Shown here in pieces: positions 5,942 to 11,315 of a stretch of DNA of 11,315 nucleotides (position 1 is its first letter; every line of letters begins with the position of its first letter). Origin of the DNA: Granulosicoccaceae bacterium (GTDB taxonomy: Bacteria; Pseudomonadota; Gammaproteobacteria; Granulosicoccales; Granulosicoccaceae); contig JALZUX010000108.1 in NCBI GenBank assembly GCA_023301405.1, positions 1-11,315 of the forward strand, in the 5' to 3' direction. Both the position numbers and the translations under genes were made by a program. The notes beneath the pieces were generated by a model that was not told the origin of the DNA, did no database searches, and worked only from the letters and a program-made list of their open reading frames with translations.

Positions 5942-7855
5942 TTAAGCGGTATCTTTAATGATGCCGTGTTCTTTCATAATGTTGATTACTTTTTCAGCGC
6001 ATTGCTCTGCCGACAGTGAGGAGGTATCAACCAATATTTCTGGTGATTCAGGGTGCTCATACGGTGAGTCAATGCCAGTGAAGTTTTTAAGGTCGCCGCT
6101 ACGTGCTTTTTTATACAGACCTTTGGGGTCTCTTTCTTCGGCGATAGCCAGCGGGGTTTCTACATACACTTCAAGAAATTCGCCGTCATCAAGTAAGCCT
6201 CTGGCCATTTGCCGTTCGGCGATAAACGGTGATATGAACGCCGTAAGTACTATAAGTCCGCTGTCTACCATGAGTCGGGCAACTTCACCAATGCGACGTA
6301 TGTTTTCAACGCGGTCTTCATCGGTAAAGCCCAAGTCTTTGTTCAGGCCGTGGCGTACATTGTCACCGTCAAGAAGGTAAGTATGGCGGCCTTGGGCTGC
6401 TAACTTTTTCTCGACAAGGTTGGCAATGGTTGATTTTCCTGATCCTGAAAGACCGGTAAACCACAGTACACACGACTTTTGATCCTTGAGACCAGAGCGA
6501 AGTTGCTTATCTACATCAACCGCTTGCATGTGAATGTTTTGCGAGCGACGCAGGGCAAAGTTTAATGTGCCCGCTGCAACTGTATTGTTTGTCAGTCGAT
6601 CGATAAGAATGAAGCTGCCTGTGGTGTGGTTGTCTTCGTAATTATCAAAAGCGATTTGACGGTCCAGGTTTAAGTTGCAAACCCCGATACTGTTGAGTTC
6701 AAGCTTTTTTGAGGCGGCGTGTTCAAGTGTGTTGACGTTGACCTCGTGTTTGATATCGGTGACGGTAGCTGTCGCGTTGGTTGTGCCGCACTTCAGTGTG
6801 TAGGCGCGGCCGGGTAGCAATGGCTCCTCGTCCATCCACACAATGCTGCTTTCAAATTGATTTGCGGTGCTGGCGGGAGTTTCAGTGGTGGAGATGATGT
6901 CTCCGCGTGAGATATCGATTTGATCTTTGAGGGTGATCGTGACGGCTTGACCTGCAATTGCGGAATCAAGATCACCATCATGGGTAACAATTCGATCTAC
7001 TGTGCTGGTCTTGCCGGATGGTTGTACGCGGATGGCATCACCAGGCTTAACTGTGCCGCTTGCTATGGTGCCAGCAAAGCCACGAAAGTCGAGGTTAGGG
7101 CGGTTAACCCACTGTACAGGAAGTCGGAACGGGGTGTTGACTGCTAAATCCGAGTCTACTTTGACTGTTTCAAGAAAAGACAGCAGGGTTGTACCGTGGT
7201 ACCAGCCCATGTTCTGGCTGGGCTCTATGATATTGTCGCCGCGTAGTGCTGACAGCGGTATAGCCGTGATGTTGTCGAGTTCAAGCTTGTCTGATAATTC
7301 AGAAAAATCATCGACAATTTTATTAAATGAGGCTTCATCGTAATTGATGAGATCCATCTTATTAATTGCGAGAACAATATTTTTTATGCCGACTAATGAA
7401 GCCAGGTAGGCGTGTCTTCTGGTTTGTGTGAGAATGCCTTGGCGAGCATCAACAAGTAACAAGGCCACATCGGCAGTAGATGCGCCAGTGATCATGTTGC
7501 GGGTGTATTGTTCATGACCCGGGGTGTCTGCAACAATGAATTTTCGCTTGTCTGTATTGAAGTAACGATATGCGACATCAATAGTAATGCCTTGCTCGCG
7601 TTCGGCGGCTAGACCGTCTACCAATAGTGCGAAATCAAGGTCATTTCCCTGGGTGCCATGTTTTTTTGAATCGGCCTTTATCGATTCAAGTTGATCTTCG
7701 TGCAGGGTCTTTGATTCAAAAAGTAGCCTGCCAATGAGTGTGCTTTTGCCATCATCAACGCTACCGCAAGTGATAAAGCGCAGCATGCCCTTGTTTTCGT
7801 GTAGATTAAGGTATTGTTGGATGTCTGTTTTGAGTATATTGTTTGCGACGGCCAT
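5942..7855 (-). CDS. cysNC: Bifunctional sulfate adenylyltransferase subunit 1 / adenylylsulfate kinase
   Basis: A 637-residue fusion for sulfate activation. The N-terminal CysN part is an EF-Tu-like GTPase with P-loop GSVDDGKST at 31-39, then DTPGHEQYT, the Asn-Lys-Met-Asp base-recognition motif, and beta-barrel domains to about residue 440. It drives APS formation with CysD by GTP hydrolysis. The C-terminal CysC part (about 455-637) is APS kinase: second P-loop GLSGSGKST at 468-476, [21 protein letters not shown], and [11 protein letters not shown]. It phosphorylates APS to PAPS. Length and order match intact bifunctional CysNC proteins, and no motif is missing. Its ATG shares one base with the stop of cysD (TAATG), and AGGAGG stands ten bases before it, so the two are translationally coupled. 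Confidence 0.96.
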   Translation of the reverse strand: MAVANNILKTDIQQYLNLHENKGMLRFITCGSVDDGKSTLIGRLLFESKTLHEDQLESIKADSKKHGTQGNDLDFALLVDGLAAEREQGITIDVAYRYFNTDKRKFIVADTPGHEQYTRNMITGASTADVALLLVDARQGILTQTRRHAYLASLVGIKNIVLAINKMDLINYDEASFNKIVDDFSELSDKLELDNITAIPLSALRGDNIIEPSQNMGWYHGTTLLSFLETVKVDSDLAVNTPFRLPVQWVNRPNLDFRGFAGTIASGTVKPGDAIRVQPSGKTSTVDRIVTHDGDLDSAIAGQAVTITLKDQIDISRGDIISTTETPASTANQFESSIVWMDEEPLLPGRAYTLKCGTTNATATVTDIKHEVNVNTLEHAASKKLELNSIGVCNLNLDRQIAFDNYEDNHTTGSFILIDRLTNNTVAAGTLNFALRRSQNIHMQAVDVDKQLRSGLKDQKSCVLWFTGLSGSGKSTIANLVEKKLAAQGRHTYLLDGDNVRHGLNKDLGFTDEDRVENIRRIGEVARLMVDSGLIVLTAFISPFIAERQMARGLLDDGEFLEVYVETPLAIAEERDPKGLYKKARSGDLKNFTGIDSPYEHPESPEILVDTSSLSAEQCAEKVINIMKEHGIIKDTA

Positions 7856-8757
7856 TAGAAGTAGCCCTCCTGTTTTTTCTTTTCCATTGAGGCGGCGCTG
7901 TCATGATCAATCATGCGGCCTTGTCGTTCAGAGGTTTTTGCCAGTAGCATTTCCTGAATGATGTCTGGCAGGGTGGTGGCATTTGATTCAACAGCACCGG
8001 TCAGCGGGTAGCAGCCAAGCGTTCTGAAGCGAACGTTTTTTATCATCGGTACTTCACCGGTGTTCATTGGCATGCGATCGTCGTCAACCATAATCATGCT
8101 TCCGTCACGCATCACTACAGGGCGTTGTGCTGCATAGTACAAAGGCACTATTGGAATGCCTTCCTTGTGTATGTATTGCCAGACATCAAGTTCTGTCCAG
8201 TTCGAGATGGGAAATACGCGAATGGATTCGCCCTTCATTTTTTTAGTGTTATAAAGGTTCCATAGTTCTGGTCTTTGGTTTTTCGGGTCCCAGCGATGTT
8301 GTTCTGTGCGAAAAGAAAAAATGCGTTCTTTTGCGCGTGATTGTTCTTCGTCTCTTCGTGCGCCGCCAAATGCTGCGTCAAAGCCGTATTTATCTAGTGC
8401 TTGTCGCAGTCCTTGTGTCTTCATGATGTCGGTATGAAGTGAAGATCCGTGGGTGAACGGGTTCACTCCTTTTTCAAGGCCTTCTGGATTAGTGTGCGTG
8501 ATTAACTCGAGCTTCAGGTCTCTGACCATTTTGTCGCGGAACTCGTACATGGCTTGGAACTTCCAGCCGGTATCAACATGAAGTAAGGCAAATGGTAGCT
8601 TCGCAGGATAAAAAGCTTTCATGGCTAGGTGCAGCATAACAGCGCTGTCTTTGCCGATTGAGTACAGCATCACGGGTTTGTCTGAGTTGGCGACAACCTC
8701 GCGCATGATGTGAATGCTTTCGGCTTCCAGGCGCTGAAGGTGTGTTAACGACGACAT
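7855..8757 (-). CDS. cysD: Sulfate adenylyltransferase subunit 2, internal start within a longer frame
   Basis: From the ATG at 8757 the frame encodes 300 residues, which matches ordinary CysD (about 300). CysD is the catalytic subunit of ATP sulfurylase and pairs with CysN to make APS from sulfate and ATP. The opening residues, Leu-Thr-His-Leu-x-x-Leu-Glu-Ala-Glu-Ser-Ile-His-Ile, are the normal CysD N-terminus. The PP-loop [11 protein letters not shown], then [25 protein letters not shown] with [14 protein letters not shown], and the C-terminal Gln-Glu-Gly-Tyr-Phe are all present. AAGGA ends 11 bases before the ATG, a long but usable spacing. The oddity is that the same frame continues upstream with no stop for 296 codons, so this CysD may be made alone, as the C-terminal half of a fusion, or both. 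Confidence 0.93.
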   Translation of the reverse strand: MSSLTHLQRLEAESIHIMREVVANSDKPVMLYSIGKDSAVMLHLAMKAFYPAKLPFALLHVDTGWKFQAMYEFRDKMVRDLKLELITHTNPEGLEKGVNPFTHGSSLHTDIMKTQGLRQALDKYGFDAAFGGARRDEEQSRAKERIFSFRTEQHRWDPKNQRPELWNLYNTKKMKGESIRVFPISNWTELDVWQYIHKEGIPIVPLYYAAQRPVVMRDGSMIMVDDDRMPMNTGEVPMIKNVRFRTLGCYPLTGAVESNATTLPDIIQEMLLAKTSERQGRMIDHDSAASMEKKKQEGYF

Positions 8758-9645
8758 GGTTGGAGTTTTCCTTTTCGTATCCGTTGGATGGCGATTGGTT
8801 AAAGTGTTGTATATCGAATTAATTTCGGGGTCGGTAGGGTTATCTGATTGCTGTGGTTGGCTATCGGTAGCCCTGATTGCCGGGTGTGCAAAAACCTTTA
8901 TGGTATTGTTAGTACTGAGCCATTGCTGCACGTCAGCATTTGCACTGATGTCTATTCCGTGCAAAATTACGCATAAGCTACCGTCAGCGTGTGTTGATAG
9001 CCGTTGCAGAAAGTTGATCAAATGTTCGGCCAGACTGTTTTGGCTTTGATTTAACAGCCAGAAGTATTGGCCTCGTGTGCTGTGTGCATACAGCAAAGAC
9101 GTTTGTTTATTGTTTGAATCTACCAGCTTGTGGCCTACCCAGAAAATAGTACTGTCTGACTTGCGTGTCTCGCGGACGATGTTTTTATAGGTTGTGTTCA
9201 GCCAGTCTGTTTGTTGGCCTGAGTCTTTGCAGGCGGTGTGGAGATTTTCAGCGCCTAGGCCCCATTGCACCACATACTTGCCCAATGATCGTGCGCTTAT
9301 TGCGGTCTGGTGATTCTGCCTGCAGTGCTCTTCCAGAAGTTTCAGGGTCCATGGCAATCCATTGGCTGGTCCATCGTGGGCGGGGTGTTGCTGTGCGGCT
9401 GATTTAAGTGAGGTCAGCACGTCATCAGGCAGGGCTTGTTGTTTGCCCTTGCTTCTGCCTCTGGGGCTTACGTCCACTGCTGGCCAACCGCCTTGTAAAA
9501 AGAGTTTATGAGCAGCGATGATTGTTGGCGCTGAGAGCTCCACAATTTTCTCGATATCGGCAATCTTTTGACCCTGTAGCCGTAACTTTACGGAGAGGCG
9601 TCTTCGCTCGTTTAATATGTCTTGGTTGTTGGGTGGCTTATCCAT
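7855..9645 (-). CDS. Transposase-like DNA-binding domain fused in frame to CysD
   Basis: The complete frame from the ATG at 9645 encodes 596 residues. Residues 1-296 resemble an IS630-type transposase. A first helix-turn-helix spans about 12-52 (rich in Arg, ending in Gly-Gly-Trp), then a Pro-Arg-Gly-Arg-x-x-Gly linker at 61-67, a second helical DNA-binding segment about 75-130 (IS630-like W-T-L-K-L-L, S-x-x-S-L-G-K-Y, W-G-L), and an RNase H-like region about 148-255. The acidic residues expected in that region are not seen. The segment IFWVGHKL (167-174) stands where Asp-Glu is usual, and ILHGID (227-232) where Asp-Gly or Asp-Asn is usual. The Pro-x-Leu-Asn-Pro-x-Glu motif is absent. Residues 260-296 form a polar linker, then CysD begins at 297. 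An earlier TTG at 9675 would almost coincide with the predicted transcript start, so ATG is preferred. The transposase origin is inferred by motif comparison only. Confidence 0.72.
   Translation of the reverse strand: MDKPPNNQDILNERRRLSVKLRLQGQKIADIEKIVELSAPTIIAAHKLFLQGGWPAVDVSPRGRSKGKQQALPDDVLTSLKSAAQQHPAHDGPANGLPWTLKLLEEHCRQNHQTAISARSLGKYVVQWGLGAENLHTACKDSGQQTDWLNTTYKNIVRETRKSDSTIFWVGHKLVDSNNKQTSLLYAHSTRGQYFWLLNQSQNSLAEHLINFLQRLSTHADGSLCVILHGIDISANADVQQWLSTNNTIKVFAHPAIRATDSQPQQSDNPTDPEINSIYNTLTNRHPTDTKRKTPTMSSLTHLQRLEAESIHIMREVVANSDKPVMLYSIGKDSAVMLHLAMKAFYPAKLPFALLHVDTGWKFQAMYEFRDKMVRDLKLELITHTNPEGLEKGVNPFTHGSSLHTDIMKTQGLRQALDKYGFDAAFGGARRDEEQSRAKERIFSFRTEQHRWDPKNQRPELWNLYNTKKMKGESIRVFPISNWTELDVWQYIHKEGIPIVPLYYAAQRPVVMRDGSMIMVDDDRMPMNTGEVPMIKNVRFRTLGCYPLTGAVESNATTLPDIIQEMLLAKTSERQGRMIDHDSAASMEKKKQEGYF
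7866..7871 (-). promoter_or_regulatory. Strong ribosome binding site of cysNC inside the end of cysD
   Basis: AGGAGG on the minus strand lies ten bases before the cysNC ATG at 7855 and within the last codons of cysD. With the TAATG overlap this indicates coupled translation, which keeps the two subunits in balance. Confidence 0.75.
8769..8773 (-). promoter_or_regulatory. Internal ribosome binding site of cysD
   Basis: AAGGA on the minus strand, within GAAAAGGAAAAC, stands 11 bases before the cysD ATG at 8757. Because it lies in the codons for Lys-Arg-Lys of the linker, its presence suggests that cysD is, or recently was, translated from its own start even though the upstream frame runs through it. 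Confidence 0.5.
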
Positions 9646-9684
9646 TGGGTTTCTAGCGGTCAATACATTAAACAATTGAAGTAT

Positions 9685-9712
9685 TTTATACGAATTAAAT
9701 ATTTAATTGCAA
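9685..9712 (-). promoter_or_regulatory. Predicted sigma-70 promoter of the sulfate operon
   Basis: On the minus strand TTGCAA (9712-9707) and TATAAA (9690-9685) are separated by 16 bases. The predicted transcript start near 9678 leaves about 33 bases before the ATG at 9645. The hexamers match the consensus at 4 and 5 of 6 positions. The spacer is almost entirely a palindrome, listed separately. No CysB site can be recognised with confidence. Confidence 0.55.
9693..9708. repeat. Perfect 16-bp palindrome in the promoter spacer, candidate operator
   Basis: AATTAAATATTTAATT is its own reverse complement over all 16 bases. It lies between the predicted -35 and -10 elements of the sulfate operon and overlaps the last two bases of the -35. 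A dimeric repressor bound here would block RNA polymerase. The helix-turn-helix region encoded at the start of this operon is an obvious candidate binder, but AT-rich palindromes also arise by chance. Confidence 0.5.
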
Positions 9713-10029
9713 GATGTATGCGTAGTGTTATGTAAATACCTCACAAATACCAAGCCAATGAGTTTTCTAGCGCCCGAAACGCTCGCGAAGGCGTATGGGG
9801 TCGGGCTCAGTGGGTTTCCGGAGCGGGCAGGAATCAGCAGCCACGTGCGTTGCTGAGGGTGGAAGGTGCTCCAAATATATTCAGAGGCAAATCAGTCCGG
9901 CGATAGGGTAGAATGTGGCAGTCTCTAGTTTTGGAGGTGGGGTTGTGAAAATGCTATCTGGCTTTGCACAGGTAAAAATTGGCAGTTTTTCGGCCTGATT
10001 GTTGGCCAATGTGGTTAACGAGGAACAAT
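9713..10029. other. Intergenic region between divergent operon and repeat protein
   Basis: About 320 bases without a clear full-size gene. A G+C-rich stretch at about 9770-9870 contains an inverted repeat TCAGCA (9834-9839) / TGCTGA (9851-9856) around CACGTG (9842-9847). TAGAAT at 9909-9914 could be a -10 for the plus-strand gene, but no good -35 is seen. An inverted repeat ATTGGC (9978-9983) / GCCAAT (10005-10010) precedes the repeat-protein start. A short leader frame is listed separately. Confidence 0.45.
9945..9998 (+). CDS. Possible 17-residue leader peptide
   Basis: GGAGG at 9933-9937 is spaced 7 bases from a GTG at 9945 that opens a 17-codon frame ending in TGA at 9996-9998, 31 bases before the repeat-protein ATG. 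This ribosome binding site is good in strength and spacing. The peptide has no run of a single amino acid that would suggest classical attenuation. It could be a translated leader that affects the downstream gene, or chance. Confidence 0.25.
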   Translation: MKMLSGFAQVKIGSFSA

Positions 10030-11315
10030 ATGGTTAAAATTTTCTGGAAGGCCCTTGGGGTACTTCTGCTTGTTGCGTCGGGTGCCGGGACGGTTGTCTA
10101 CGGTGAGCAATTGCCTGCATCTGAGCCCGATTTTGACGGTGATGGTTTGTCTGACCTCCAGGAGTTGGTTTACGGCACTCTAGTAGACGATCCGGATTCA
10201 GATTCCGACGGCATCGCAGATGGTGATGAGGTCAATGAGCATAATACTGACCCTCTGGATGCAGACACTGATGGCGATGGATTAAGCGATACCAAAGAAA
10301 TCTTCGATATTGGCACAAACCCACTGCTCGCCGATACTGATGGTGATGGCTTAGATGACGGTCATGAGGTGGAGCAACGCGGCACCAATCCTCTTGCGAA
10401 TGATACTGACGGCAACGGCATTTCTGATTCAGATGAATCTGCTCCATTAATCGCCATTGATTCAGACGGCGATGGCATTAACGATTCCACTGAAGTGCAA
10501 ATCGGTACAGACCCTTTTAACCCTGATACAGACAGTGATGGCGCGACTGACCGGCAGGAGCTCGGAGTCGGTGGTAATCCGGTTAATCCGGATACTGACG
10601 GTGACGGTATTTTTGACGGTGCGGAAATAGTCTCTGTGGGAGGGGTTCAGATCACAGATACCGATGGCGATGGCCTGGGTAATGCGGTAGATCTGGATAG
10701 CGATCACGATGGTTTACCAGACAGTACAGAGGGCTTTCTTGATTCTGATAATGATGGGCTGGCAGATGCTTTTGATCTGGACAGCGACAACGATGGCATT
10801 CCGGACATCGTAGAGGCTGGTGTGCAGGTAGCTGAAGAAGACGGCCGTATCGATAACGCAGTCGACAATAACAATGATGGCCTGGCTGATGTTCTGAGCA
10901 ACAGGCCACTGGTGAATAATGATTCTGATGGAGATGGCGTTGCCAATGCCATTGATCTTGATTCAGATAATGATGGCATATCAGATCTAGTCGAGTCTGG
11001 TGGTGTCGATGCTGACAGCGATGGTCGTATCGACAACCTGATTGATGCCAATGGTGATGGGATGGCGGATCAGGCAGAGGGTAACGTGGACGTTGACACT
11101 GACGCAGACGGGCAGGCAGATAGGCTGGACCTTGATTCAGACAACGATGGCGTCGCCGATCTTCTTGAGGGTGGCAATTCAGACGTCGACGGTGACCGAC
11201 GCGTAGATAACTTTGTAGATGCAAATTCGGATGGGTTTGATGATGCACTGGCATCGTCTTCTCCGGCGTTGTCTGATGGCGACAATGATGGAACTGCTGA
11301 TGTCATAGATGCTGA
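10030..11315 (+). CDS. Secreted calcium-repeat protein (thrombospondin type 3-like), 3' end outside window
   Basis: An open frame from ATG 10030 to the window edge, at least 428 residues and without a stop. AGGA ends five bases before the ATG. Residues 1-25 are a signal peptide (Lys residues, a Leu/Val core, cleavage likely after Val-Tyr-Gly), so the protein is exported. Residues 34 to about 215 contain D-x-D-G-D-G-x-x-D units spaced about 23-26 residues apart with Gly-Thr-Asn-Pro or Gly-Thr-Asp-Pro between them, as in thrombospondin type 3-like calcium repeats. From about 220 the pattern changes to longer ~60-residue units centred on DLDSDNDG. Such proteins are often long surface or secreted adhesins stiffened by calcium, but no adhesion or anchor domain is visible because the C-terminus is missing. 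Divergent from the sulfate operon. Function inferred only from composition. Confidence 0.85.
   Translation, partial: MVKIFWKALGVLLLVASGAGTVVYGEQLPASEPDFDGDGLSDLQELVYGTLVDDPDSDSDGIADGDEVNEHNTDPLDADTDGDGLSDTKEIFDIGTNPLLADTDGDGLDDGHEVEQRGTNPLANDTDGNGISDSDESAPLIAIDSDGDGINDSTEVQIGTDPFNPDTDSDGATDRQELGVGGNPVNPDTDGDGIFDGAEIVSVGGVQITDTDGDGLGNAVDLDSDHDGLPDSTEGFLDSDNDGLADAFDLDSDNDGIPDIVEAGVQVAEEDGRIDNAVDNNNDGLADVLSNRPLVNNDSDGDGVANAIDLDSDNDGISDLVESGGVDADSDGRIDNLIDANGDGMADQAEGNVDVDTDADGQADRLDLDSDNDGVADLLEGGNSDVDGDRRVDNFVDANSDGFDDALASSSPALSDGDNDGTADVIDA
10774..11307 (+). repeat. ~180-bp in-frame tandem repeats in the calcium-repeat protein
   Basis: The Asp-Leu-Asp-Ser-Asp motif starts at residues 249, 309 and 367, and an Asp-Ala-Asp continuation at 427, giving units of 180, 174 and 180 bp (10774-10953, 10954-11127, 11128-11307). 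Each unit holds four to five calcium-loop-like elements in fixed order: DLDSDNDG-x-x-D, Glu-x-Gly, D-x-D-G-R-x-D-N, D-x-N-x-D-G and a closing D-x-D-G-x-A. A shorter 28-residue partial unit precedes them at residue 221. The array probably continues beyond the window. Confidence 0.8.

Noticed and set aside
5958..7343. Plus-strand frames opposite cysNC
   Set aside because: Antisense shadows of a complete, motif-rich enzyme gene; products are Ser/Arg-rich with no family.
8756..9407. Plus-strand frames opposite the transposase-like region
   Set aside because: Cys- and Leu-rich antisense shadows without ribosome binding sites. The minus frame has domain structure and continues into cysD.
7855..9675. 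A complete active IS630 insertion at cysD
   Set aside because: No terminal inverted repeats or TA target duplication were recognised, the catalytic residues appear absent, and the frame has no end of its own before cysD.
10232..11306. Several long minus-strand frames opposite the calcium-repeat gene
   Set aside because: They are shadows: Asp- and Gly-rich codons such as GAT, GAC and GGC give stop-poor antisense frames. The products are low-complexity Ser/Pro/Arg or His/Arg/Gln-rich strings with no family features.

Overview
The window looks like chromosomal DNA of a free-living, probably marine, gammaproteobacterium. This is inferred from the gene families: a CysD plus fused CysN/CysC sulfate activation system, a choice-of-anchor H type surface protein relic, an NrtS-like nitrate transporter, and a secreted protein built of Asp-rich thrombospondin type 3-like calcium repeats. 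The G+C looks near the middle of the range. No species can be named from the sequence. There is no rRNA, tRNA, CRISPR array or complete insertion sequence.

Layout. 1-177: nothing convincing. 178-1258: two minus-strand genes, an AT-rich LysE/RhtB exporter and a MazG-like nucleotide pyrophosphohydrolase. 1403-3183: two convergent metallophosphoesterases, one soluble and CpdA-like (+), one membrane-anchored and YaeI-like (-). 3347-4063: a broken minus-strand choice-of-anchor H gene with two frame breaks and no normal start codon. 4064-4684: non-coding DNA with about three decayed ~160-bp tandem repeats and two small hairpins. 4685-5893: a small NrtS-like membrane protein, a doubtful 39-codon frame, and an endonuclease/exonuclease/phosphatase-fold hydrolase, all on +. 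A perfect 11-bp stem-loop at 5905-5929 separates this block from the sulfate genes. 5942-9645: a minus-strand sulfate activation operon. 9713-10029: intergenic, with a possible 17-codon leader frame. 10030-11315: the 5' part of a large repeat protein that continues past the window.

The sulfate operon makes biological sense as a unit. CysD and CysN form ATP sulfurylase (sulfate + ATP to APS, driven by GTP), and the CysC domain fused to CysN phosphorylates APS to PAPS. The most unusual object is the cysD reading frame. It is open for about 296 further codons upstream without a stop, and that extension looks like an IS630-type transposase (N-terminal helix-turn-helix region plus an RNase H-like region) whose catalytic acidic positions appear lost. 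CysD retains its own ATG and an upstream AAGGA, so the locus may make both a fusion and a normal CysD. The long frame has its own promoter, and a perfect 16-bp palindrome fills the spacer between -35 and -10, a good place for an operator. A domesticated transposase acting as a regulator of sulfate assimilation, joined to the enzyme it controls, is the best candidate here for an undescribed system.

Other points of interest: an apparent ATC start codon on the YaeI-like gene, the decayed tandem repeats upstream of nrtS, an Arg where the catalytic His is usual in the CpdA-like enzyme, and the change of repeat class inside the calcium-repeat protein.
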